In this document: positions 7,857 to 16,555 of the stretch, in pieces | How positions within the stretch are numbered: the stretch's first letter is position 1 | Layout: every line of letters begins with the position of its first letter | Assembly (NCBI RefSeq): GCF_001667315.1 | Contig: NZ_LZHT01000110.1 | Location: forward strand, 62,001 to 126,000 | Reading direction: 5' to 3' | Length of the DNA stretch: 64,000 bases | From: Mycobacterium sp. 852002-10029_SCH5224772 | GTDB taxonomy: Bacteria; Actinomycetota; Actinomycetes; Mycobacteriales; Mycobacteriaceae | Position numbers and translations under genes: made by a program | Notes under the pieces: generated by a model | Seen by the model: only the letters and a program-made list of their open reading frames with translations | The model's database searches: none | What the model was told of the DNA's origin: nothing

Positions 7857-8606
7857 ATGTCGGAAATCAGCCACCACGGACTGGTGACGTCGGCGCAGAC
7901 GCTGCCGCCGGGGGCGCGGATCGAACGACACCGCCACCCGCAACATCAGATCGTCTACCCGTCCTCGGGTGCGGTGTCGGTGACCACCCCCGCGGGAACG
8001 TGGATCACGCCGGCGAACCGCGCCATCTGGATACCGGCCGGGTGCTGGCACGAACACAAGTTCCACGGCACCACGCAATTCCACGGCGTCGCATTGGATC
8101 CCGGCCGCTATCGCCGCGGCCCGGCGGCGCCGGCCGTGCTGGCGGTCAGCCCGCTGATGCGCGAACTGATCATCGCGTGTTCGCACGCCGGCGGCACCGA
8201 GACCGTCGAGCATCACCGGATGCTGGCCGTCCTGCACGATCAGCTGCAAGCGACCAGCGTCGCGGAGCCCTTGTGGATTCCCACGCCCGTCGATCCCCGG
8301 CTGCGGCACGCGTGCGCATTGATCGCCGACAACTTGCGGGAGCCGTTGACGCTGCAGCAGCTCGGCAACCGGGTCGGCGTCGGCCAGCGCACGCTGAGCC
8401 GCCTCTTCAGCGACGAGCTGGCCATGACGTTCCCGCAGTGGCGCACCCAGGTCCGGCTGCAACACGCACTCGTGTTGCTCGCCGATCGCCGCGATGTCAC
8501 GTCGGTGGCAGCCGAATGTGGTTGGGCCACAACGAGTGCCTTCATCGACACCTACCGGCGTGCCTTCGGGCATACCCCGGGTCAGCTGGCCGGCAAGGCG
8601 CTCTAG
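7857..8606 (+). CDS. AraC-family transcriptional regulator with N-terminal cupin (Rv3833-like)
   Basis: 249-residue regulator. The N-terminal third is a cupin-like sensor with HRHPQHQIVYPSSGAVSV and a second His-rich stretch CWHEHKFHG. The C-terminal 100 residues contain the two helix-turn-helix units of AraC proteins: PLTLQQLGNRVGVGQRTLSRLF and DVTSVAAECGWATTSAFIDTY, then the RRAFGHTPGQ signature. It is divergent from the methyltransferase gene with 55 bp between starts, so it may regulate that gene. Its stop overlaps the convergent serS stop. Confidence 0.9.
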   Translation: MSEISHHGLVTSAQTLPPGARIERHRHPQHQIVYPSSGAVSVTTPAGTWITPANRAIWIPAGCWHEHKFHGTTQFHGVALDPGRYRRGPAAPAVLAVSPLMRELIIACSHAGGTETVEHHRMLAVLHDQLQATSVAEPLWIPTPVDPRLRHACALIADNLREPLTLQQLGNRVGVGQRTLSRLFSDELAMTFPQWRTQVRLQHALVLLADRRDVTSVAAECGWATTSAFIDTYRRAFGHTPGQLAGKAL

Positions 8607-9862
8607 CTGACGGGCTCGAGCACCTCGGCGCCGACGAACGGCACCAGCGCCTCGGGAATCCGCACGCTGCCGTCGGGCCGCTGGTGGTTCTCCAGGATCG
8701 CCACCAGCCAGCGGGTGGTGCCCAGCGTGCCGTTGAGTGTGGCCGCAGTCTGCGGCTTGCCGTTCTGGTCGCGGTAGCGGGTGGCCAGCCGGCGGGCCTG
8801 GAACGTGGTGCAGTTCGACGTCGACGTCAGCTCGCGGTAGGCACCCTGCGTGGGAACCCATGCCTCGCAGTCGAACTTGCGCGCGGCCGAGGAGCCGAGA
8901 TCGCCTGCGGCCACGTCGATCACCCGATACGGCACCCCGATGTGGCCCAGCATCTCGCGCTGCCAGCCCAGCAGCCGCTGGTGTTCGGCCTCGGCGTCGG
9001 CGGGCGTGCAGTAAACGAAGCCTTCGACCTTGTCGAACTGGTGGACCCGGATGATGCCGCGGGTGTCCTTGCCGTAGCTGCCGGCCTCGCGGCGGAAACA
9101 CGACGACCAGCCCGCGTACCGCAGCGGGCCGCCGGAGAGGTCCAGGATCTCGTCCGAGTGGTAGCCGGCCAGGGGCACCTCGGAGGTGCCCACCAGGTAG
9201 AGGTCGTCGGCCTCGACGCGGTAGACCTCGTCGGCATGGGCGCCCAGGAATCCGGTGCCGGCCATCACCTCCGGGCGCACCAGCACCGGCGGGATCATCG
9301 GGATGAACCCGTTCTCGACGGCCACCCGCAGCGCCAACTGCAGCAGGCCGAGCTGGAGCAGCGCGCCCTGGCCGGTCAGGAAATAGAACCGCGAGCCGGA
9401 TACCTTGGCGCCGCGCTGCATGTCGATGAGGCCCAGCGATTCGCCCAGTTCCAGGTGATCCTTGGGGTTGTCGATCGCCGGGGGCTCGCCGACGATGTCG
9501 AGCACGGCGAAGTTGTCCTCCCCACCGGCCGGGACCCCGTCGATGACGACGTTCGAGATGGCCATGTGCGCCGCGGTGAACGCCGTCTCCGCCTCGCTCT
9601 GAGCGGTCTCGGCGGCCTTCACCTGCTCGGCCAGCTCCTTCGCGCGCGCCAGCAACGCGGGACGCTCGTCGGGCGACGCGGCGCCGACGCTCTTGCTGGC
9701 GGACTTCTGGTCGGCCCGCAGCGCGTCGGCGGACGAGATGGCGGCCCGACGCGCGGCGTCGGCCGACAGCAGGGCGTCCACCAGCGTCGGGTCTTCGCCG
9801 CGGCTGGTTTGGGAGCGGCGCACGGCGTCGGGGTCTTCCCGGAGCAGCTTCAGGTCGATCAC
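8603..9862 (-). CDS. serS: Seryl-tRNA synthetase
   Basis: 419-residue class II aminoacyl-tRNA synthetase, which charges tRNA-Ser and also the selenocysteine tRNA where present. It starts with GTG at 9862 (MIDLKLLREDPDAV), the normal SerS N-terminus. It has the long coiled-coil arm between about residues 30 and 105 (LLARAKELAEQVKAAE), motif 2 (SSCFRREAGSYGKDTRGIIRVHQF) split over the active site, and motif 3 (TLNGTLGTTRWLVAILEN). The length equals that of the M. tuberculosis enzyme (Rv3834c). Cytoplasmic and essential. Confidence 0.97.
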   Translation of the reverse strand: MIDLKLLREDPDAVRRSQTSRGEDPTLVDALLSADAARRAAISSADALRADQKSASKSVGAASPDERPALLARAKELAEQVKAAETAQSEAETAFTAAHMAISNVVIDGVPAGGEDNFAVLDIVGEPPAIDNPKDHLELGESLGLIDMQRGAKVSGSRFYFLTGQGALLQLGLLQLALRVAVENGFIPMIPPVLVRPEVMAGTGFLGAHADEVYRVEADDLYLVGTSEVPLAGYHSDEILDLSGGPLRYAGWSSCFRREAGSYGKDTRGIIRVHQFDKVEGFVYCTPADAEAEHQRLLGWQREMLGHIGVPYRVIDVAAGDLGSSAARKFDCEAWVPTQGAYRELTSTSNCTTFQARRLATRYRDQNGKPQTAATLNGTLGTTRWLVAILENHQRPDGSVRIPEALVPFVGAEVLEPVS

Positions 9863-9973
9863 GGCCCTGAGACTACTTTCACCGGCACAGGCCGACGGGC
9901 AGAGCATCCACCCCGGCCGGCTCAGGACTCACATCCGTAACTTTTGTCACGCGCCTCAGTTGGCCCTGTCAGA

Positions 9974-11341
9974 ATGGACCCGATGTCGCAAGCGCCCGAG
10001 ACGGAACGTTCGGAAGGCCCCGCAGTCGAGACGCCCGCCGCCTCGACCGGTGAGCCTTCCGCACAGCAGCCGTCCGCCTTCCTGTGGCCACGCAGCCTGC
10101 AGGCCCGCGCGACCAGGCGAGCGCTGTTGCTGACCGCCCTCGGCGGCTTGCTGATCGCCGGGCTGGTCACCGCGATCCCGGTCGGCACCGGATCGGGACG
10201 ACTGCTCGACAGCAGCCCCGTGCGCAGCACCGGAGCCAAGAGCGACGCCGCTCTCAACCGTGCCTCCCGCGGGGAATGCCTGATGTGGCCCGACACCACC
10301 CCGGAGTCGGCGAAGATCGTCAACTGCGGCGACGACCACAAGTTTGAAGTCGCCGAATCCATCGATATGCGGACGTTCCCGGGCTCCGAGTACGGGCCCA
10401 ACGCCGCGCCCCCGACCCCCGCCCGCATCCAGCAGATCACCCAGGAGCAGTGCGAGGCTTCCGTCCGCAACTACCTCGGGCTCAAATTCGATCCGAACAG
10501 CAAGTTCACCGTCAGCCTGCTGTGGCCCGGCGACCGGGCCTGGCGTCAGTCCGGCGATCGCCGCATGCTGTGCGGCCTGCAACTGCCCGGCATGAACAAC
10601 CAGCAGCAGCCGTTCAAGGGCAAGGTCGCCGACGTCGACCAGTCCAAGGTGTGGCCGGCCGGCACCTGCCTGGGTATCGACCCGGCGACCAATCAGCCGA
10701 CTGATGTGCCGGTCGACTGCGCGGCCCCGCACGCGATGGAGGTCACCGGCACGGTCAACCTGGCCGAGAAGTTCCCCGCCGCCCCGCCCGCCGAGCCGGA
10801 CCAGGACGCCTTCATCAAGGATTCGTGCACCAAGATGACCGACGCGTACCTGGCGCCGGTCAAGCTGCGCACCACCACGCTGACGCTGATCTACCCCACG
10901 GTGCCGCTGTCGAGTTGGACGGCCGGCAGCCGCGAGGTGGCCTGCAGCGTCGGCGCAACGCTGGGTAACGGGGGTTGGGCCACCCTGCTGAACAGCGCCA
11001 AAGGCCAGCTGCTGATCAACGGTCAGCCCCCGGTGCCCCCGCCCGACATTCCCGAAGAGCGGCTCACGATGCCGCCGATTCCACTGCAGGGCCCGGCGCA
11101 GGAGCCGTCCAACCAGGCCGCCACTCCCCCGGAGATCCCGCCGAACAATCAGCACCTGCCGGGGCAGCAACCGGTGGTGACGCAACCCCAGCAAGCCCCG
11201 CCACCCGAGCAGCAGGCTCCCGCCCCGCAAGCACCGCAGCCGCCGCCCGCGGACAACGGCGCACCGCCCCCGGCCAACCCGGCACCCGAGGCGCCACCAC
11301 CGCCGCCCGCTCCGCCTGCCGAGCCCCCGCCGGGGGGCTAG
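9974..11341 (+). CDS. Septum-formation-family membrane protein with Pro-rich tail (Rv3835-like)
   Basis: 455-residue protein. A cytoplasmic N-terminus rich in Ser/Pro/Glu leads to one transmembrane helix near residues 50-72 (ALLLTALGGLLIAGLVTAI). The exported part has two Cys-containing modules, one with GECLMWPDTT...VNCGDDHKFEVAESI and one with AGTCLGIDP...VDCAAPHAMEVTGTV. These resemble the septum-formation domain found in actinobacteria. The last 100 residues are Pro/Ala/Gln-rich. An alternative start lies three codons later at 9983. The stop is 4 bp before the metallopeptidase-like gene, so the two probably share an mRNA. Confidence 0.85.
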   Translation: MDPMSQAPETERSEGPAVETPAASTGEPSAQQPSAFLWPRSLQARATRRALLLTALGGLLIAGLVTAIPVGTGSGRLLDSSPVRSTGAKSDAALNRASRGECLMWPDTTPESAKIVNCGDDHKFEVAESIDMRTFPGSEYGPNAAPPTPARIQQITQEQCEASVRNYLGLKFDPNSKFTVSLLWPGDRAWRQSGDRRMLCGLQLPGMNNQQQPFKGKVADVDQSKVWPAGTCLGIDPATNQPTDVPVDCAAPHAMEVTGTVNLAEKFPAAPPAEPDQDAFIKDSCTKMTDAYLAPVKLRTTTLTLIYPTVPLSSWTAGSREVACSVGATLGNGGWATLLNSAKGQLLINGQPPVPPPDIPEERLTMPPIPLQGPAQEPSNQAATPPEIPPNNQHLPGQQPVVTQPQQAPPPEQQAPAPQAPQPPPADNGAPPPANPAPEAPPPPPAPPAEPPPGG

Positions 11342-11345
11342 CCCG

Positions 11346-11696
11346 GTGCCCGTGCGGATGGATCGGCGGCGGTTCGACGAGCTGGTCTCCGACGCCCTCG
11401 ACCTGATACCGCCCGCGCTGGCCGCGGCGATGGACAACGTCGTCGTCCTGGTCGAAGACCGCCATCCCGAGGACGCCGATCTGCTCGGGCTGTACGAGGG
11501 CGTGGCGCTGACCGAACGCGACTCCGACTATGCCGGTGCGCTGCCGGATGCCATCACCATCTACCGCGAGGCACTGCTGGACTCGTGCGAATCCGAGGCC
11601 GAGGTGGTCGAGGAGGTGGCGATCACGGTGATCCACGAAATCGCTCACCACTTCGGCATCGACGACGACCGGCTGCACGAACTGGGCTGGGCCTGA
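11346..11696 (+). CDS. Minimal zincin-like metallopeptidase (Rv3836-like)
   Basis: 116-residue protein with the zinc-protease signature VIHEIAHHFGIDDDRLHELG. This is HExxH followed by a distal Asp/His region, near its C-terminus. The size and motif position match the PF06262 (DUF1025) mini-zincins. GTG at 11346 is chosen because it follows the previous gene by 4 bp; GTG at 11352 or ATG at 11358 would also work. The target is unknown. Pairing with the septum-formation-like protein recalls the M. tuberculosis order. Confidence 0.87.
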   Translation: MPVRMDRRRFDELVSDALDLIPPALAAAMDNVVVLVEDRHPEDADLLGLYEGVALTERDSDYAGALPDAITIYREALLDSCESEAEVVEEVAITVIHEIAHHFGIDDDRLHELGWA

Positions 11697-11745
11697 CTGG
11701 GCGCGGCATCCCGGATTTGTCCGCGGCGGGTGCTATGAACGGCGT

Positions 11746-11937
11746 ATGAGCACTGACTGCCGCGACTGCCGGGCAGGCTTAGATCACTGTCACGGCACCA
11801 TCATTCGCCACGCACTGCACCGGTCGGAGTGCACCGAGCCGGATTGCTTCAGCCCCGAATTGTTGCTGCACGCCTTCGTCATCGATTGCGACGCCGTGGG
11901 CTGTGCCTGCACCGAAGTGGTCGCACTGGCCGTCTGA
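11746..11937 (+). CDS. Small Cys-rich conserved hypothetical protein
   Basis: 63-residue ORF with eight cysteines, including MSTDCRDCRAGLDHC and DCDAVGCACTE, and several His. This is a pattern compatible with metal binding. It has ATG with good spacing from the upstream purine-rich stretch and GC-rich third positions. It sits between the mini-zincin and the convergent phosphoglycerate-mutase-like gene. I do not recognise a named family. Confidence 0.7.
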   Translation: MSTDCRDCRAGLDHCHGTIIRHALHRSECTEPDCFSPELLLHAFVIDCDAVGCACTEVVALAV

Positions 11938-11944
11938 CCGGGTG

Positions 11945-12631
11945 TCAGCCCATCGGATCGGTGCTTGACCGCACCGCGTCGACGACCGGGGTCGCCTCGC
12001 GCTCTGGATAAAAGGGCGGTGCCAAGGTTCCCCAGCGCACGCAGCTCCACCGCCCGTCGGTGATCGGGGTCAAGGCCACCGATTCGGTGTTGTCGAGATG
12101 GTTGTCCAGGGCGAAGTCGGCCTCGACACCGGCCAGCACCGCGGCCGCCAACCGAATCGCCGCGCCGTGGCTGACGACCACGATGTCGCCGTGGAAGTCG
12201 TGGTCATCGAGGTAGCGCAGGCGCAGGTCGGTGAGCACCGGCACGTAGCGGTCCAACACGTCGTTGCCGGTTTCGCCGCCGGGTAGCGGCACATCCAGCT
12301 CGCCGCGGTGCCAGCGGTCGTAGATCGCGTTGAACTCCGCGACCGCCCCGTCGTCGTTGCGGTCTTCCAGTTGGCCCACCTGCACCTCGTGGATGCCGGG
12401 CATTTCGATGGCGGACATCGCGAGCTGGCCCGCGATCACCGCCGCGGTTTGTGAGGCCCGGGTGGCCACCGAGTGCGCGAGCATCGCCGGCCGACCCGAC
12501 CCGCGCGCAAACGCCCGGGCCTGGTCGCGGCCCAATGGTGTCAGCTCCGCCCCGGGCAGTCGGGTGTCGAGCCGGCGCTCGACGTTTCCGTAGGACTGGC
12601 CGTGACGCACCAAGATCAAGCGACCGCTCAC
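11945..12631 (-). CDS. Histidine phosphatase / phosphoglycerate mutase-like protein (Rv3837c-like)
   Basis: 228-residue member of the branch-1 histidine phosphatase superfamily. The phosphoacceptor motif is LILVRHGQSYGN at the N-terminus and the second catalytic His is in VVVSHGAAIRLA near residue 160. The start is GTG at 12631, which overlaps the pheA stop by 4 bp (GTGA), so the two genes are translationally coupled. The substrate is not determined by sequence; small phosphate esters are typical. Cytoplasmic. Confidence 0.9.
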   Translation of the reverse strand: MSGRLILVRHGQSYGNVERRLDTRLPGAELTPLGRDQARAFARGSGRPAMLAHSVATRASQTAAVIAGQLAMSAIEMPGIHEVQVGQLEDRNDDGAVAEFNAIYDRWHRGELDVPLPGGETGNDVLDRYVPVLTDLRLRYLDDHDFHGDIVVVSHGAAIRLAAAVLAGVEADFALDNHLDNTESVALTPITDGRWSCVRWGTLAPPFYPEREATPVVDAVRSSTDPMG

Positions 12632-13578
12632 CGCTGCGACCCCCCGGCGGGCTGTTCGGGCTTTCCCACCCGCACCCGCGCCAGCCAGCGCAACGCCTCG
12701 TCGGCGGACGGCGGCAGCGCGCCGGCGGGCGAGCCGGTGGACCAAGACCCCAGGAAGCGCACATCAGCACAACGACGGTGCAGCGCCTTGAGTGCCTCGG
12801 CGACGGCGTCGTCGTCGACGTGCCCCACACAATCGGCGAAGAAGCGGTAGGTGCCGAGTCCGGTTCTGGTCGGCCGGGATTCGATTCGCGTCAGGTCGAT
12901 GCCACGAATGGCGAACTCGGCAAGCGCGGCCAACAACGCGCCCGGCGCGTTGTCGATGCGCAGCACCACCGACGTCCGGTCGGCTCCGGTGCGGGCCGGC
13001 GGCGGTCCGGGCAGACCGACCAGAACGAAGCGGGTGCGGGCGTTGGGCTCGTCGACAACGCCGTCGGCCAGGGTGTCCAGCCCCCAGTGGGCGGCGGCCA
13101 GCGGCGAGGTCACCGCGGCGTCGACCCGCCCCTCGGCCACCTGCTGGGCGGCGTCGGCATTCGAATACGCCGGGCGCAGTTCGGCATCGGCAAGGTTGGC
13201 GGCCACCCACTGCCGCACCTGGGCCACCGCCACTCCGAAGGCGGCCAGCGTGCGCACGTCGGCGGCGCGGCATCCCCGTTGCACGACGATGCTGAAGGCG
13301 ACGTCCAGCGTCGTCTCGGCGAAGACCTGCAGGGGCGACCCCATGGCCAGGCTGTCCAGGGTCGGCGTCACCGAACCGTCGATCGAGTTCTCGATCGGCA
13401 CGCACGCGTAGTCGGCGGCGCCGTCGCGCACCGCGTCCAAGGCGACCGAGGTGCTTTCGACCGGCAACGGCCGCACCCCGTCGGGCCCCTGTGCGGGAAT
13501 CAATCCGGCAGCGGCGATCTGTCGCAGCGCCGCCTCGGTGAAGGTCCCTTCCGGACCGAGGTAAGCGATGCGGGCCAC
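12628..13578 (-). CDS. pheA: Prephenate dehydratase
   Basis: 316-residue enzyme converting prephenate to phenylpyruvate in phenylalanine synthesis. The catalytic domain starts MARIAYLGPEGTFTEAAL and contains the PIENSIDGSV motif and the diagnostic TRF motif in NARTRFVLVG. A C-terminal ACT domain carries the IESRPTRTGLGTYRFFAD signature that binds phenylalanine for feedback control. It is a monofunctional form without chorismate mutase, as in M. tuberculosis Rv3838c. The start is GTG 13578. It is first in a two-gene leftward unit. Confidence 0.95.
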   Translation of the reverse strand: MARIAYLGPEGTFTEAALRQIAAAGLIPAQGPDGVRPLPVESTSVALDAVRDGAADYACVPIENSIDGSVTPTLDSLAMGSPLQVFAETTLDVAFSIVVQRGCRAADVRTLAAFGVAVAQVRQWVAANLADAELRPAYSNADAAQQVAEGRVDAAVTSPLAAAHWGLDTLADGVVDEPNARTRFVLVGLPGPPPARTGADRTSVVLRIDNAPGALLAALAEFAIRGIDLTRIESRPTRTGLGTYRFFADCVGHVDDDAVAEALKALHRRCADVRFLGSWSTGSPAGALPPSADEALRWLARVRVGKPEQPAGGSQR

Positions 13579-13635
13579 GTCCCAACCCTAGCGGCGAGCC
13601 AGACAGAAAACGCTTGCGACGCCAACCCGGGTAAG

Positions 13636-13654
13636 TTAACTTAGGCTTACCTAA
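13636..13654. promoter_or_regulatory. Predicted IdeR iron box
   Basis: TTAACTTAGGCTTACCTAA matches the 19-bp mycobacterial IdeR consensus TTAGGTTAGSCTAACCTAA at 16 of 19 positions, by direct comparison. It lies 14 bp upstream of the start at 13669, where iron-loaded IdeR would block transcription. The M. tuberculosis orthologue Rv3839 is reported to be iron/IdeR repressed. Confidence 0.78.
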
Positions 13655-13668
13655 GCATAAGGATGAGA

Positions 13669-14457
13669 ATGGTGTTACCGCTGAGCTGCCACGCCCCGAC
13701 CACTGCCGAACGTATCCGCAGCGCATGTGTGCGCGCCGGCGGCGCACTCCTGGCGATCGAGCATGACGACCCGGTCCCCACGCCCGTGCATTACCTGATG
13801 GACGATGGCACCTTCGCGCTGGCGCTGCCCGTCGAACGGGAACGCGGGCGGCCCATCGCGGGATCGCAGGCTCTGCTGGAACTGACCGATTACGCGCCAC
13901 TTCCTTTGCGCGAACCGGTCCGTTCGCTGGTATGGGTGCGCGGGCGCCTGCGGGAGGTGCCCCCGGCCGAGATCCTCACAACGCTCGACGCGATCGCCGC
14001 CGAATGCCCGAATCCGGCCCTGCTGGGAGTCGACACCCCGAGGTGTGCGCCCTCCCGGGGGCAAGAACAGCGGTACACGCTGCTGCGGCTCGAGATCGCG
14101 TCGGTCGTCGTCACCGATGCGACCGGCGCGGAACCGGTGACCGTGGACGACCTTCTGGCGGCCCGGCCCGACCCGTTCTGCGCGGTCGAGTCGAGCCTGC
14201 TGTGGCACCTGGACACCGCCCACAGCGACGTGGTGGCACGACTGGTGTCCCGGCTGCCCGCGCCGCTGCGCCGCGGGCAGGTGCGACCGCTGGGGCTCGA
14301 CCGCTACGGCGTGCGGTTCCGCGTCGAGGGCAACGATCGCGACCACGACGTCCGGCTGCCGTTCCACAGGCCGGTGGACGACATGACCGGTCTGCGGCAG
14401 GCCATCCGGGTGCTGATGGGGTGCCCGTTCATCAACGGGTTGCGGGCGCGCGGCTAG
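13669..14457 (+). CDS. Iron-regulated DUF2470-type protein (Rv3839-like)
   Basis: 262-residue protein. ATG 13669 is chosen over ATG 13663 because AAGGATG is correctly spaced only for the later codon. The C-terminal 80 residues (VARLVSRLPAPL to LRQAIRVLMGC) look like the DUF2470 domain of haem-oxygenase-related and pyridoxamine-oxidase-like proteins. The N-terminal part carries the split beta-barrel-like segment YLMDDGTFALALPVE. With an iron box directly upstream it is probably induced in iron starvation. A role in haem or iron handling is inferred, not shown. Confidence 0.82.
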   Translation: MVLPLSCHAPTTAERIRSACVRAGGALLAIEHDDPVPTPVHYLMDDGTFALALPVERERGRPIAGSQALLELTDYAPLPLREPVRSLVWVRGRLREVPPAEILTTLDAIAAECPNPALLGVDTPRCAPSRGQEQRYTLLRLEIASVVVTDATGAEPVTVDDLLAARPDPFCAVESSLLWHLDTAHSDVVARLVSRLPAPLRRGQVRPLGLDRYGVRFRVEGNDRDHDVRLPFHRPVDDMTGLRQAIRVLMGCPFINGLRARG

Positions 14458-14462
14458 CCCTA

Positions 14463-14487
14463 CGACGATGCAGCCCGCGTAGCGGGG
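14463..14487 (+). repeat. Degenerate copy of an interspersed GC-rich repeat
   Basis: The sequence from 14463 (CGACGATGCAGCCCGCGTAG followed by CGGGG) resembles the 34-bp repeats at 17617 and 17675, which share the core CGACGATGC-GCCCGCG. It lies in the 109-bp gap between two co-directional genes. It may be part of a dispersed actinobacterial short repeat family. Confidence 0.45.
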
Positions 14488-14566
14488 TGAGGAGGAGTAG
14501 GGCAATTGGCCCAGCGAGATCGCGGCGTACCGGCGCGGCACGGCGCCGGGCACGTAGGTTAGCCAG

Positions 14567-15730
14567 GTGAACGGCGACCGCGGACCGCAGCGTCGGCGGC
14601 CCGAGCCGCCGCAGGAGATTCGCCGCGCGGGCGCCTCGCCGCCGTCACCGACCGCGGAGACCCAGCCGCTGCACCGGCCGGTGCCAGCGGCCCCCGCGGC
14701 CGTCACCCCCGGGCAGCGACCACCCCCGCCACGACCACGCGCGCCGAGCGCGCCCCGGAAGCGGCGCCGCTGGGTCGCAACGATGTTCTCGGCACTGCTG
14801 GTGGGCGTGCTGCTGATCGGCGCGGGCATCGTCGCCGGCGCCGTCTGGTTCGATACCAAACTGCACCGCGAGCAGGTGCTCGCCGACTATCCCGACCGCC
14901 CCGGCCCCGGCCGCGGCACCAACTGGCTGATCGTCGGATCGGACAGCCGTCAGAGCCTGAGCGCCGAGCAGCAACAGGATTTGGCCACCGGCGGCGACAT
15001 CGGCGACGGCCGTACCGACACGATCCTGCTGGTTCATCTGCCGGGCGTAGGGTCCGGGGTTCCGACGACGATGGTGTCGATACCGCGCGACTCCTATGTG
15101 CCGATCCCGGAGCACGGCAAGGACAAGATCAACGCCGCGTTCACGATGGGCGGCCCGCAGCTGCTGGTCCGCACCGTGGAACAGGCCACCGGGTTGCGCA
15201 TCGACCACTACGCCGAGATCGGATTCGGCGGATTCGCCGCCCTGGTGGACGCGCTCGGCGGGGTGACCGTGTGTCCGAAGAACCCGCTCAGCGACCCGCT
15301 GGCCGGCATCGACCTGCCGGCCGGCTGCCAGACCCTCGACGGCCGCCACGCCCTGGGGTACGTCCGGACGCGGGACACCCCGAGGGCAGATCTGGACCGG
15401 ATGGTCAATGAACGCCAGTTCGTGGCCGAACTGCTGCATCGCGCCGGCAGCCCGGCGGTCTGGCTCAATCCAGGGCGCTGGTATTCGGTGCCGCGCGCGG
15501 CGGCGGACGCCCTGACCGTCGACCAGGGTGACCACGCGTGGGATCTGGCCCGGCTCGGCTGGGCGTTGCACGGATCCACCGCCACCTTGACCGTCCCGAT
15601 CGGGGAGTTCACCAGCGGTGACGCCGGCGCGGTGGTGGTGTGGAATCACGACGAGGCCGGCCGGTTGTTCCAGGCGTTGGCCTCCGATGCGCCATTACCG
15701 CCCACCACGGCGGATGGCCAGTCGAACTAG
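14567..15730 (+). CDS. LytR-CpsA-Psr (LCP) family cell-wall ligase (Rv3840-position)
   Basis: 387-residue LCP protein. The family attaches polyprenyl-linked glycopolymers such as arabinogalactan to peptidoglycan outside the membrane. A Pro/Arg-rich cytoplasmic N-terminus precedes a transmembrane helix near residues 70-92 (FSALLVGVLLIGAGIVAGAVWF). The LCP core follows, with NWLIVGSDSRQ, the conserved RTDTILLVHL, the SIPRDSYV motif, KINAAFTMGG and the ALGYVRTRDT...DLDRMVNERQF region; the Arg and Asp residues expected for catalysis are present. The gene appears full length, whereas I recall the H37Rv gene at this locus as much shorter. Its stop overlaps the glpQ1 stop. Confidence 0.9.
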   Translation: MNGDRGPQRRRPEPPQEIRRAGASPPSPTAETQPLHRPVPAAPAAVTPGQRPPPPRPRAPSAPRKRRRWVATMFSALLVGVLLIGAGIVAGAVWFDTKLHREQVLADYPDRPGPGRGTNWLIVGSDSRQSLSAEQQQDLATGGDIGDGRTDTILLVHLPGVGSGVPTTMVSIPRDSYVPIPEHGKDKINAAFTMGGPQLLVRTVEQATGLRIDHYAEIGFGGFAALVDALGGVTVCPKNPLSDPLAGIDLPAGCQTLDGRHALGYVRTRDTPRADLDRMVNERQFVAELLHRAGSPAVWLNPGRWYSVPRAAADALTVDQGDHAWDLARLGWALHGSTATLTVPIGEFTSGDAGAVVVWNHDEAGRLFQALASDAPLPPTTADGQSN

Positions 15731-16551
15731 ATGCTGATCTGGCCCGCGGGGTCGCCCCGCAGCCACGCCTTGGTGCGGCCCGGGTGGTGCGTGGCCAGCC
15801 ACGCCACGCCGACCTCGCGGCAGAAATCGATGTCGTCGTAGTCGTCGACGTTCCAGCAGTAGACGGCCCGGCCCTGGGCGATGGCGCGGTCCGCCAGTTG
15901 GGGATATTCCCTCAACGTCAGCAGCGAAGGCCCGACGGCGGTGGCGCCGACGGCAGTGGGCGCACCGCTGGTCAAGTAGCGCGCGGTCTTGCCCAGCAGC
16001 ACGGTGGGCAGCAGCGGCGCGGCCCGCCGGATCCGCCAGACCGCGGACGCCGAGAACGACATCACCACGGCGCGGGACCGGTCGGCGGAGGCGGGCGCGG
16101 CGATGCCGAAGCGGTGCAGCAGCGCCAGCAGCTTGGTCTCCACCAGTGAGCCGTACCGGACGGGGTGCTTGGTCTCGATGAAAAGCTTCACCGGCCGGTG
16201 CCAATCGAGCACCAGTGAGACGAGGGCGTCCAATGTCAGCAAACTGGTGTCGCCGTGGGTGCCGTCCTCGCGCCAGCTGTCGTGCCACGCGCCGTACTCG
16301 AGCTCGCGCAATTGCGCGAGGGTCATCGTGCTGACCAAGCCGGCACCGGTCGAGGTGCGGTCCAGCCGGCGGTCGTGCACGCACACCAGGTGGCCGTCGC
16401 GGGTCAACCGCACGTCGCATTCCAGGCCGTCGGCGCCCTCTTTGAGCGCGAGGTCGTAGGCGGCCAGCGTGTGTTCGGGGCGCGCCGCCGAGGCGCCGCG
16501 GTGGGCGACGACATAGGGGTGCCCGGCGAGCACCTCGTCGGCCCACGTCAT
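15727..16551 (-). CDS. glpQ1: Glycerophosphodiester phosphodiesterase
   Basis: 274-residue GDPD-family enzyme that hydrolyses glycerophosphodiesters to glycerol-3-phosphate and an alcohol. Catalytic signatures are HRGASAARPEHTLAAYDLA (His and Glu), LECDVRLTRDGHLVCVHD (Glu, Asp and second His) and KLFIETKHP. No signal peptide is visible, so it is probably cytoplasmic. It corresponds to Rv3842c. In M. tuberculosis, bfrB lies between this gene and the LCP gene; here the two stops overlap and bfrB is absent. Confidence 0.93.
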   Translation of the reverse strand: MTWADEVLAGHPYVVAHRGASAARPEHTLAAYDLALKEGADGLECDVRLTRDGHLVCVHDRRLDRTSTGAGLVSTMTLAQLRELEYGAWHDSWREDGTHGDTSLLTLDALVSLVLDWHRPVKLFIETKHPVRYGSLVETKLLALLHRFGIAAPASADRSRAVVMSFSASAVWRIRRAAPLLPTVLLGKTARYLTSGAPTAVGATAVGPSLLTLREYPQLADRAIAQGRAVYCWNVDDYDDIDFCREVGVAWLATHHPGRTKAWLRGDPAGQISI

Positions 16552-16555
16552 ATCC

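Noticed and set aside
7842..7858. Short ATATC/GATAT inverted repeat before the AraC gene
   Set aside because: Only 5-bp arms, overlapping the start codon; too weak to claim an operator.
7781..9940. Long open frame on the plus strand over serS
   Set aside because: It runs antisense to serS and over the AraC gene; its Arg/Gly/Ala-rich product is typical of a GC-rich shadow and no domain is visible.
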